DNA of 7,635 nucleotides from JAFARZ01 sp035651595 (GTDB lineage: Bacteria; Actinomycetota; Actinomycetes; Streptosporangiales; Streptosporangiaceae), in contig DASRFJ010000193.1 of the NCBI GenBank assembly GCA_035651595.1, positions 1-7,635 on the forward strand, written 5' to 3'. Of this stretch, positions 1 through 5,382 are shown in pieces (the first letter of the stretch is position 1; every line of letters begins with the position of its first letter). The position numbers and the translations under genes are program-made. Under the pieces are notes generated by a model, which worked only from the letters and a program-made list of their open reading frames with translations, was not told the origin of the DNA and did not search any database.

Positions 1-154
1 GCCCCCCGACCCGCTCGCACCCGCCAGCCCTCTCGCCCCGCCCACGCGCCACGCCCCGCTCGCCTCGCCCGCTCCGCCTCCGGCCGCGCCCCCGCCCGCG
101 CCCGCAACTAGGACATTCCACCGCAAACCGATGAGCCCCGAGTGGGGCCCAAAG
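1..154. other. C-rich left flank with no identifiable gene; possible tail of a plus-strand gene
   Basis: Bases 1-108 are almost purely C and G with a strong excess of C on the plus strand and almost no T, so all three plus frames stay open by composition alone. Frame 1 stops at TAG 109-111. Frame 2 stays open from the left edge to TAA 188-190 and reads as a Pro/Ala-rich stretch followed by a short tail containing KIADSYFPNPGG. That could be the end of a gene entering from the left and converging on bioD, but no domain is visible and the low complexity prevents a decision. A plain intergenic region is equally likely. Confidence 0.3.
135..148. repeat. Small hairpin GCCCC-GAGT-GGGGC
   Basis: A perfect 5-bp inverted repeat with a 4-base loop, seven bases outside the larger palindrome at 155-201. 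On the minus strand it lies just after the bioD stop and could add to termination there. No T-run follows it on either strand, so a terminator role is inference only. Confidence 0.4.
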
Positions 155-201
155 ATTGCGGACAGTTACTTTCCCAATCCGGGGGGGTAACTGTCCGCAA
201 T
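155..201. repeat. Perfect 14-bp palindrome at the end of bioD, possible bidirectional terminator or repeat unit
   Basis: ATTGCGGACAGTTA (155-168) and TAACTGTCCGCAAT (188-201) are exact reverse complements. In plus-strand RNA the stem can extend inward by C-G, three G-U and three C-G pairs to a 5-base loop (176-180), giving about 21 pairs. On the minus strand the three G-U pairs become A-C mismatches. The bioD stop codon (166-168) lies in the left arm, and a plus-strand TAA (188-190) lies in the right arm. No poly-U tract follows on either side. It may be a terminator or RNA-stabilising hairpin, or a copy of a dispersed palindromic repeat. Confidence 0.7.
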
Positions 202-864
202 AAATCCGGAACCCTTTGCTCCGTGGCCGAACGCCGACGCCGACGCGGCATGGAACGCGTCGGCGTCCAGCTGACCCGCCCCCTCCGGCATGCTGCCGGT
301 GAGCACGTCGGCCAGATCGATCAGGTTGGAGCGTTCGGCGAGTCCGGGCGAGGCAGGCCAGCTGCCGATGACCACCCCGGCGCACGCGATGCCGCGCGCG
401 GCCAGCGCCTCGAGCGTCAGCGCCGTGTGGTTGAGCGTGCCGAGCCCAGCCGCGGTGACGACCAGCACCGGAGCGCCGAGCTTGACCGCGAGGTCGGCGA
501 TCGTGGCCCCCGCCGCGTCGTACCTGACCAGCAGCCCGCCGGCACCCTCGACGATGACCTGATCCCGCTCGTCGGCCAGCGCCGCGATGTACGTCGCGGC
601 ATAGCCCATATCCAGCGGCGCCCGCCCGGCCGCTCGCGCAGCCGCTTCGGGCGACAGCGGATCGGGAAAGCGCGCCAGCTCGTGCACATCGGTCACACCC
701 GCCAGCCGTCGCACCACGTCGAGGTCGGGCTCCTCGCCGTCGGCGACGCCCGTCTGCACGGGCTTGACCACCGCGACCCGCTCACCACGCCCGGCCGCCA
801 GCGAGGCCAGCGCCGCGGTCACGATCGTCTTCCCGACGCCAGTGCCGGTCCCGCTGACGATCAC
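166..864 (-). CDS. bioD: Dethiobiotin synthetase BioD
   Basis: ATP-dependent cytosolic enzyme that closes the ureido ring of 7,8-diaminopelargonate with CO2 to give dethiobiotin, the step before biotin synthase. From the chosen start (232 residues) I see the P-loop GTGTGVGKT at 5-13, KPVQTG with the conserved Lys at 34, PLSPEAA at 69-75, EGAGG with Glu at 106, and the GLGTLNH block; all are BioD family hallmarks. The frame is open upstream to a GTG at 957, but those extra 31 codons lie in the repeat at 876-979 and read as Arg/Ser/Pro-rich low complexity. GTG 864, directly before VIVSGTGTGVGKT, is therefore preferred despite a weak ribosome site. The last ~14 residues (GFIADSYPPGLGK) use codons rare in this window (TTT, ATT, AGT, TTG) and come partly from the palindrome at 155-201, so the tail looks acquired. 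bioB and bioA are not visible. Confidence 0.93.
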   Translation of the reverse strand: MIVSGTGTGVGKTIVTAALASLAAGRGERVAVVKPVQTGVADGEEPDLDVVRRLAGVTDVHELARFPDPLSPEAAARAAGRAPLDMGYAATYIAALADERDQVIVEGAGGLLVRYDAAGATIADLAVKLGAPVLVVTAAGLGTLNHTALTLEALAARGIACAGVVIGSWPASPGLAERSNLIDLADVLTGSMPEGAGQLDADAFHAASASAFGHGAKGSGFIADSYPPGLGK

Positions 865-875
865 TGTGTTTCTTT

Positions 876-980
876 GTTCGCTCGCGGGCGGGGCGCTTTG
901 AGGCAGCGCCTTCCCTCGTCGCTCACGACTTCGTCGCTCGCTCCTCAGTCCAGGCACTGCCGCGCCCTGGCTTCGCGAAG
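876..980. repeat. Structured ~105-bp repeat element, copy 1
   Basis: Begins with the core GTTCGCTCGCGGGCGGGGCG, contains TCAGTCCAGGCA (945-956) and ends CTGGCTTCGCGAA (967-979). The same blocks recur in the same order at 1022-1127. The termini GTTCGC (876-881) and GCGAAG (975-980) form a near-perfect outer stem. GGCAGCGCC (902-910) can pair with GGCACTGCC (953-961) apart from one C-A mismatch, which is a G-U pair in minus-strand RNA. The element starts 11 bases upstream of the preferred bioD start and fills the left part of the gap between the regulator and bioD. Confidence 0.8.
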
Positions 981-988
981 TTTTTCTT

Positions 989-1010
989 GTTCGCTCGCGG
1001 GCGGGGCGCT
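989..1010. repeat. Short copy of the repeat core
   Basis: An exact 22-bp copy of the core that opens copies 1 (876-897) and 3 (1022-1043), here without the rest of the element. It is preceded by a T-rich TTTTTCTT like the TTTCTTT before copy 1, so it may be a truncated element or the scar of a partial duplication. Confidence 0.8.
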
Positions 1011-1021
1011 GGTCTTGTCAC

Positions 1022-1127
1022 GTTCGCTCGCGGGCGGGGCGCTTCGAGGTGATGCCTTCCCTCCTCGCTCGTCGCTGCGCTTCTCGCTCGTCAGTCCAGG
1101 CATCACCGCGGCCCTGGCTTCGCGAAC
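1022..1127. repeat. Structured ~105-bp repeat element, copy 3
   Basis: Has the same blocks as copy 1. The outer stem GTTCGC (1022-1027) / GCGAAC (1122-1127) is perfect, and so is the inner stem GGTGATGCC (1048-1056) / GGCATCACC (1099-1107). Relative to copy 1 the inner stem differs at several positions, and the differences are compensated on the other arm. It ends 4 bases before the stop codon of the GntR-family gene, so on the minus strand it forms the immediate 3' end of that gene. Confidence 0.8.
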
Positions 1128-1131
1128 GGAC

Positions 1132-1911
1132 TCACGAGCGCCGGAGCTTGGTGACGAACTTGTAGCGGTCGCCGCGGTACCAGGACTGGGCGTACTCGAC
1201 TGGTTCTCCGTGCACGTCGAACGCGTGCCGGGACAGCAGGAGCAGGGGGAGGCCGGGGTCGACGCCGAGCAGGCGCGCGTCGTGGGGGTCGGCGAGCACG
1301 GTCTCGATGGTCTCCTCGGCCTCGGCGAGCTGGATGCCGTAGGCGGTACGCAGCGTCTCGTACAGCGACCGGTGCCGCTCCAGCTCCCTGCGCAGGCCGG
1401 GGAAGCGCCGGGCCGGCAGGTGGGAGGTGTCGATGGACATCGGCTCGCCGTCGGCCAGACGCAGCCGGTGGATGCGCAGCGCCCGGCCGCCGGGCCGGAT
1501 GCCCAGCAGCACGGCCATCGCGTCGTCCGCGGTGACGTAGCCGATGTCGAGGATCTTCGTCTGCGGATGCAGGCCGTGTGCGCGCATGCCCTCGGTGTAG
1601 CTGGCCAGCTCCAGCGACTGAGCGACCTTGGGTTTGGCCACGAACGTGCCCTTGCCCTGCATGCGCAGCAGCCGTCCCTCGACCACAAGCTCGGCGAGCG
1701 CCTGCCTGACCGTTGTCCGTGACGTGCCGTAATGCCGGGCCAGCTCGCGCTCGGGCGGCACGGGGCTGCCCGCCTCCATCGCGGCGGTGAGTTCGAGCAG
1801 CTGCCGCTTTACCTGGTAGTACTTCGGCAGCCGAAGGGCCACGACCTCAGGCGTGACGGCCGTGGAGCTGTCACCGGGGTCTTCGTCGGAGGCCAGCTGA
1901 GAAACGGTCAT
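1132..1911 (-). CDS. GntR-family transcriptional regulator, HutC subfamily (wHTH + UTRA)
   Basis: A 259-residue DNA-binding regulator. A disordered acidic N-terminus (about 1-25) is followed by a GntR winged helix-turn-helix (about 29-93), recognisable from PPERELARHYGTSRTTVRQAL and the wing RMQGKGTFV. The rest (about 105-250) matches a UTRA ligand-binding domain, including SLYETLRTAYGI and the closing VEYAQSWYRGDRYKFV. Length and order are typical of HutC/DasR-type repressors, which bind small metabolites. It starts 31 bp after bioF and ends before bioD on the same strand, so it is a candidate local regulator of biotin genes. This subfamily is not the usual biotin regulator: BirA, BioQ (TetR) and BioR (a different GntR branch) are the known ones. 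The effector is unknown. ATG 1911 has only a weak upstream AGG. Confidence 0.9.
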   Translation of the reverse strand: MTVSQLASDEDPGDSSTAVTPEVVALRLPKYYQVKRQLLELTAAMEAGSPVPPERELARHYGTSRTTVRQALAELVVEGRLLRMQGKGTFVAKPKVAQSLELASYTEGMRAHGLHPQTKILDIGYVTADDAMAVLLGIRPGGRALRIHRLRLADGEPMSIDTSHLPARRFPGLRRELERHRSLYETLRTAYGIQLAEAEETIETVLADPHDARLLGVDPGLPLLLLSRHAFDVHGEPVEYAQSWYRGDRYKFVTKLRRS

Positions 1912-1942
1912 CGCGCATCATTGCCTGAATAGAAGGTGAACG

Positions 1943-3118
1943 TCAACTCCAATGGTCGCTTACCATGGCCAGTGCCCGCGCCGCGATCGCGAAATCATCA
2001 TCGGTCAGCGTCGCCCTGGCGGTCAGCCGCAGGCACGCCTGGCCGGCCGGCACCGAAGGCGGGCGGAAGCAGCCCGCCCGCACCCCCGCGGCGGCGCAGA
2101 TCTCCCGCGCCGCCACCGCGCTCCCCGGCGAACCGAGCACGACCGCGAGCACCGCGGCCGTCGGCGGCACGACCGGCAGCCCGAACTCCGCGGCGATCTT
2201 GGCCAGCCGTTCCGCGGCCGCCAGCGCGAGCGGCCCGAGCGCGGGCGAGGCTCGCACCACCTCCAGCGCGGCCAGCGCCGCGCCCGCAGACGGCGGAGCG
2301 AGCCCGGTGTCGAAGATGAACCCGCGGCCGGTGTCGACTACGGTGCCGATGACCTCCGCGGCGCCGAGCACCGCGCCGCCCTGGCTGGCCAGCGACTTGG
2401 ACAGGGTCACGGTACGCACCACATCAGACTCAGAACCGACACCAGCATCAGCAGCCACGCCCCGCCCGCCGGGCCCGAACACCCCGAACGCGTGTGCCTC
2501 GTCCAGCACCAGCAAGGCGCCAAACTCCCGGCAGGCAGCGTGCAGCGCGGCGACCGGCGCCACCGCCCCGTCCACCGAGAACACCGAGTCGCTCACCACC
2601 AGAGCGGAATCCTCGGCACGCGACGCCAGCAGCGCCCGGACCGCCCCGACGTCCCGGTACGGCGACACCACGAGCCGGACCCCCGGACAACGGGCCAGCC
2701 GGCACGCGTCGATCAGCGAGGCATGGTTCCGCGAATCGGAAACGATCAGCACCCCAGACCCCGCCCGGGCCAGCGCAAGAGCCAGCGACGAGACTACAGC
2801 GAGGTTCGCCAGGTACCCGGACGAGCACACCAGCGCCGCGGAAGCCCCCGCAAACGAAGCCAGCGCCGCTTCCAGCCGCGCGTGCAGCCGAGTCGTCCCG
2901 GTCACCAGCCGGGACCCGGTGGCGCCGGCGCCCCATTCCCGTGCCGCGGCGACCGCCCCGGCGACCACCCGCGGGTCGCCATGCAGGCCGAGGTAGTCGT
3001 TGGAGGCCAGATCCAGCATCCCGTCGAAGTCCGCGGAACGCGGCATCAGGGAACGCCGCAGCCCGGCCGCCTCCCGCGTCCGAGCGGCCTCCCGTAGTCG
3101 TTCCAGCGCAGATCCCAC
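1943..3118 (-). CDS. bioF: 8-amino-7-oxononanoate synthase BioF
   Basis: PLP-dependent enzyme that condenses pimeloyl thioester with L-alanine, the first committed ring-building step of biotin synthesis, in the cytosol. The 391-residue length is normal for the family. Visible alpha-oxoamine synthase motifs are NDYLGL (40-45), GAGATGSRLVTG (63-74), SSGYLAN (99-105), the PLP-stacking His in NHASLID (His132), SDSVFSVDG (176-184), DEAHAFG (206-212) and TLSKSLASQGG with the Schiff-base Lys241. The start is GTG 3118, supported by GGGAGG eight bases upstream. It is divergent from pdtaS across 86 bp and is followed by the GntR-family gene after 31 bp. The family also includes Kbl and ALA synthase, but the bioD neighbourhood favours BioF. 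Confidence 0.93.
   Translation of the reverse strand: MGSALERLREAARTREAAGLRRSLMPRSADFDGMLDLASNDYLGLHGDPRVVAGAVAAAREWGAGATGSRLVTGTTRLHARLEAALASFAGASAALVCSSGYLANLAVVSSLALALARAGSGVLIVSDSRNHASLIDACRLARCPGVRLVVSPYRDVGAVRALLASRAEDSALVVSDSVFSVDGAVAPVAALHAACREFGALLVLDEAHAFGVFGPGGRGVAADAGVGSESDVVRTVTLSKSLASQGGAVLGAAEVIGTVVDTGRGFIFDTGLAPPSAGAALAALEVVRASPALGPLALAAAERLAKIAAEFGLPVVPPTAAVLAVVLGSPGSAVAAREICAAAGVRAGCFRPPSVPAGQACLRLTARATLTDDDFAIAARALAMVSDHWS
1952..1966. promoter_or_regulatory. Candidate GntR-type operator ATGGT-N5-ACCAT
   Basis: A perfect 5-bp inverted repeat with a 5-base spacer (CGCTT) in the last codons of bioF, 41 bases upstream of the regulator's start codon. HutC/DasR-like proteins often bind TGGT...ACCA half-sites, so this may be an autoregulatory site. 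It is a single short instance within coding sequence and could be chance. Confidence 0.3.
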
Positions 3119-3145
3119 CGCACCATCCTCCCAGCCCTGCTAGCT

Positions 3146-3174
3146 CCGGGGGGACGACCCCCCGCGCCCCCCGG
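3146..3174. repeat. GC-rich nested inverted repeat in the bioF/pdtaS divergent region
   Basis: CCGGGGGG (3146-3153) can pair with the adjacent CCCCCC (3158-3163, 4-base loop) or, over 8 bp, with the distal CCCCCCGG (3167-3174). The two foldings exclude each other. On the minus strand it would lie in the bioF leader, about 28 bases upstream of the start codon; on the plus strand it lies upstream of pdtaS. A similar G6-N3-G6-N6-C6 arrangement occurs inside the lipid kinase gene at 6215-6241. Confidence 0.6.
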
Positions 3175-3193
3175 AACCGCGTCAAGAGATGGG

Positions 3194-3199
3194 ACAATA
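3194..3199 (-). promoter_or_regulatory. Candidate -10 box (TATTGT) for bioF
   Basis: Reads TATTGT on the minus strand and fits the TANNNT pattern of actinobacterial -10 boxes. It would give a leader of about 68 bases containing the G/C hairpins at 3146-3174. No good -35 is visible, so this is weak. Confidence 0.25.
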
Positions 3200-3204
3200 A
3201 CGAG

Positions 3205-4686
3205 ATGCCCACGCTGAACGACCTGGCCAGGAGCCACACGAAGCTGGTAGAGGCCGATCTGGAGTGGCTGCACTCGCTGGTCTCCGACTGGCAGCTGCTG
3301 GCCGACCTGTCGTTCGCCGACCTGATCTTGTGGGCGCCCACCAAAGACAGCCGGTGGATCGCGATCGCCCAGCTGCGGCCCACCACCGGGCCTACCTCGT
3401 TCCAGGACGACATGGTCGGCACGTTCGCGGGCGCGGAGGACCAGCGGCTGCTCGACGTTACCCGCCAGGAGAGAAGGATCTGGCGGGAGAGCGACCCGGA
3501 CTGGACCAGCGGCGTCCCGGTCCGCACCGAAGCCATTCCGGTCACCCGCGAGGACACCGTGATCGCCGTGATCGAGCGATGCACCAACCTCAACTCGGCC
3601 AGGACCCCGAGCCGCCTCGAGCTCACCTACCTACAGGGCGCCGACGACCTGGCCCGCATGGTCGCCGAAGGCACCTTTCCCTTCACCGGCGCGGAAGCCA
3701 TGCTCGTCCGCTCGCCGCGAGTCGGCGACGGCCTGCTCCGCCTCGGCAAGTCCGGCAAGGTCACCTACGCCAGCCCCAACGCGCTGTCCGCCTACCGCCG
3801 CCTTGGCCTGGCCGCCGACCTGATCGGGGCCGAGCTCGGTGCGGTGACGGCGGGCCTGGTCGCGATCGACGAACCGCTGGACGAGTCGCTGATGGTGGTC
3901 GCCACCGGCCGCTCCCCACGCGAGGCGGAGGTGGAGGGCAACGGCTCCGTGGTCCAGCTCCGCGCCATCCCGCTGATCGTGGGCGGGCAGCGGACCGGGG
4001 CATTGCTGCTGATCAGGGACGTGACCGAGCTGCGGCACCGGGAACGCGAGCTGCTCACCAAGGACGCCACGATCAGGGAGATTCACCACCGGGTGAAGAA
4101 CAACCTCCAGACCGTGGCGGCGCTGCTGCGGCTCCAGGCGCGCAGGCTGCACCAGCCAGAGGCACGGGACGCGCTGGAAGAGGCGGTGCGCCGGGTCGGC
4201 TCGATCGCGGTGGTGCACGAGACGCTGTCGCACGCCCCTGAGGAGGTGGTGGACTTCGACGACGTCGCCGACCGCGTCGCGATGATGGCGACCGAGGTCT
4301 CGGCCGCCGAGGTCAAGGTGGTGCCCAGGATCAGCGGGAAGTTCGGCATGCTGCCCTCGTCGGTGGCCACGCCGCTGGCCATGGTGCTCACCGAACTGCT
4401 CCAGAATGCCCTGCAGCACGGGCTGGGGCAGGGGAGCAGTGCGGGTCCTGCGCTCCTGGAGGTAACGGCAACCCGTGATACCGAACGACTTTCAGTGACA
4501 GTCGCCGACAACGGAGCAGGCCTGCCGCGGGGCTTCGACCCGGATGCGACCACGAGCCTTGGCCTGCAGATCGTACGCACGCTGGTAGTCGGCGAGCTCG
4601 GCGGCCGCCTGAAGATCATGCCAAGGCCAGGCGGCGGCACCGAAGCGGCGGTAGATCTCCCCGTACCGGCTGGCGACGAGCGCTAG
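3205..4686 (+). CDS. pdtaS: PdtaS-type sensor histidine kinase (GAF-PAS-HisKA_2-HATPase)
   Basis: A cytosolic sensor kinase of 493 residues with no membrane segment. The order is an N-terminal GAF-like domain (about 1-150, with WQLLADLSFADLILW), a PAS domain (about 175-275), a HisKA_2 dimerisation domain with IREIHHRVKNNLQTVAALL, and a HATPase domain with N-box ELLQNALQHG (N401), G-box DNGAGLP (435-441) and GLQIV. The phosphoacceptor is probably His295, the second His of the HHR motif. Length and N-terminus closely resemble M. tuberculosis PdtaS (Rv3220c, 501 aa). That kinase signals to the ANTAR-domain RNA-binding regulator PdtaR, which is not in this window. The frame is open far upstream, antisense to bioF; ATG 3205 is chosen because MPTLNDLARSHT aligns with the PdtaS N-terminus. 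Its ribosome site is weak. It converges on the whiB gene with 9 bp between stops. Confidence 0.93.
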   Translation: MPTLNDLARSHTKLVEADLEWLHSLVSDWQLLADLSFADLILWAPTKDSRWIAIAQLRPTTGPTSFQDDMVGTFAGAEDQRLLDVTRQERRIWRESDPDWTSGVPVRTEAIPVTREDTVIAVIERCTNLNSARTPSRLELTYLQGADDLARMVAEGTFPFTGAEAMLVRSPRVGDGLLRLGKSGKVTYASPNALSAYRRLGLAADLIGAELGAVTAGLVAIDEPLDESLMVVATGRSPREAEVEGNGSVVQLRAIPLIVGGQRTGALLLIRDVTELRHRERELLTKDATIREIHHRVKNNLQTVAALLRLQARRLHQPEARDALEEAVRRVGSIAVVHETLSHAPEEVVDFDDVADRVAMMATEVSAAEVKVVPRISGKFGMLPSSVATPLAMVLTELLQNALQHGLGQGSSAGPALLEVTATRDTERLSVTVADNGAGLPRGFDPDATTSLGLQIVRTLVVGELGGRLKIMPRPGGGTEAAVDLPVPAGDER

Positions 4687-4695
4687 CGGCTGTGT

Positions 4696-4950
4696 TCAGA
4701 CGTGGGCGCGGGCGCGCAGCCGGACGGTGCGGCGCTTGTAGGCGCGGCGCTCGTCTTCGCTCATGCCGCCCCAGACGCCGGCGTCCTGGCCAGAGTCGAT
4801 GGCCCAGCGCAGGCAGTCCTCCATGACGGAGCACCGACGGCACACCTGTTTGGCGTCTTCGATCTGGAGCAGGGCCGGCCCGCTGTTCCCGATGGGGAAG
4901 AACAGTTCCGGGTCCACCTCACGGCAGGCGGCTTCGTGACGCCAGTCCAT
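4696..4950 (-). CDS. whiB1: WhiB-family Fe-S transcription factor, WhiB1/WblE type
   Basis: An 84-residue redox/NO-responsive [4Fe-4S] protein. The four cluster cysteines are Cys9, Cys37, Cys40 and Cys46 (VCRRCSVMEDC), followed by GVWGG (58-62) and a basic tail (KRRTVRLRARAHV) for DNA contact. Length, Cys positions and the MDWRHEA / DPELFFPIGNSGPAL blocks match M. tuberculosis WhiB1 as I recall it. WhiB1 binds region 4 of the primary sigma factor and reacts with nitric oxide; Streptomyces calls the orthologue WblE. The frame extends upstream to 5025, but ATG 4950 has an AGGGAG ribosome site eight bases upstream and gives the standard length. Upstream lie a CRP-like operator (5011-5026) and promoter candidates. 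It converges on pdtaS, as in M. tuberculosis. Confidence 0.95.
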   Translation of the reverse strand: MDWRHEAACREVDPELFFPIGNSGPALLQIEDAKQVCRRCSVMEDCLRWAIDSGQDAGVWGGMSEDERRAYKRRTVRLRARAHV

Positions 4951-5010
4951 GATGTCAACTCCCTCTCGCCGGCCGATACGCCCGGCCCGCGGCTTGTGGT
5001 CAATCAAGCT

Positions 5011-5026
5011 TGTGAAGTATTTCACG
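5011..5026. promoter_or_regulatory. CRP/FNR-family operator TGTGA-N6-TCACG upstream of whiB1
   Basis: Matches the CRP consensus TGTGA-N6-TCACA at 9 of 10 fixed positions. Its centre is 68 bases upstream of the whiB1 ATG. M. tuberculosis whiB1 is known to be controlled by the CRP homologue Rv3676, so a matching site in the same position upstream of an orthologue is strong circumstantial evidence. It overlaps the putative -10 of the TTGACA promoter, which would suit repression there; activation of a more proximal promoter is also possible. Confidence 0.7.
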
Positions 5027-5053
5027 AGCTATGCCGTACGCGATGCCTGTCAA
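5026..5053 (-). promoter_or_regulatory. Candidate housekeeping promoter TTGACA-N16-TAGCTC for whiB1
   Basis: A perfect -35 hexamer TTGACA (5053 down to 5048) is followed after 16 bases by TAGCTC (5031 down to 5026). The -10 keeps the important TA but lacks the final T. The predicted start site falls inside the CRP site, leaving a leader of about 70 bases. Confidence 0.4.
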
Positions 5054-5076
5054 TACCCAGAGGTCTCACTCAAACC
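5053..5076 (-). promoter_or_regulatory. Candidate SigB/SigF-type promoter GGTTT-N13-GGGTAT for whiB1
   Basis: GGTTT (5076 down to 5072) and GGGTAT (5058 down to 5053) fit the GNNT-N14-16-GGGTAC/T pattern of actinobacterial SigB/SigF-family promoters. The -10 box abuts and shares one base with the TTGACA -35 of the other candidate. A sigma factor of this family is encoded at the right end of the window, so a regulatory link is possible but unproven. Confidence 0.35.
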
Positions 5077-5382
5077 GTTGTAGCGGCTGGAGTACGGCCC
5101 CCGACGGCGACGTACCCGTCATCCCGGGTGATAACACGCGAGGCCCCCCTCGCTGAGCATCACGATAAGCCTCTCAACCTCGGAGAACATCCGCAAGAGG
5201 CCACGGCGCAGGCGGTCCGGAAATCGATGTCAGATCGGTCACATTTTGCTCGCGCCGCCCTCACATCTGCCCGCCAGCCGCCCTCCGGCCTCCCCGCCGC
5301 CACCCTCCGTTAACCCAGCATCCCGCCCGCCGCTCGCTCCCCGCCAGGCCCCGCGCCCCGCCAGCGCCCCCCGGCCCTACGG
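5077..5382. other. Intergenic region upstream of whiB1 without a confident gene
   Basis: About 300 bases with no recognisable coding sequence on either strand. It contains a 6-bp hairpin GCGAGG-CCCC-CCTCGC (5138-5153), a weaker SigF-type promoter match on the minus strand (GTGT 5137-5134, GGGTAC 5117-5112, 16 bases apart), and a 23-codon minus-strand reading frame at 5119-5190 with no clear ribosome site. The part from about 5250 to 5380 is C-rich and featureless until the hairpin at 5383. Confidence 0.5.

Noticed and set aside
876..1043. CRISPR-like array from three copies of a 22-bp core
   Set aside because: Distances between cores are uneven (91 and 11 bases), the flanking sequence is itself repeated, and no cas gene is present.
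142..1722. Long plus-strand open frame antisense to bioD and the GntR-family gene
   Set aside because: It is Arg/Gly/Asp-rich with no domain and lies opposite two genes with clear family motifs; long antisense frames are expected in very GC-rich coding DNA.
1952..3097. Plus-strand frames antisense to bioF
   Set aside because: Low-complexity translation opposite an unmistakable BioF.
2494..3204. N-terminal extension of the pdtaS frame
   Set aside because: It is Pro/Arg-rich, lies fully antisense to bioF, and precedes an ATG where similarity to PdtaS begins.
4681..4688. CGCTAGCG as a terminator for pdtaS
   Set aside because: Too short to form a stable hairpin with a loop; it is simply a palindrome containing the stop codon.
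4951..5025. Longer start for the whiB gene
   Set aside because: The internal ATG 4950 has a good ribosome site and gives the exact WhiB1 length; the extension would begin within the CRP site.
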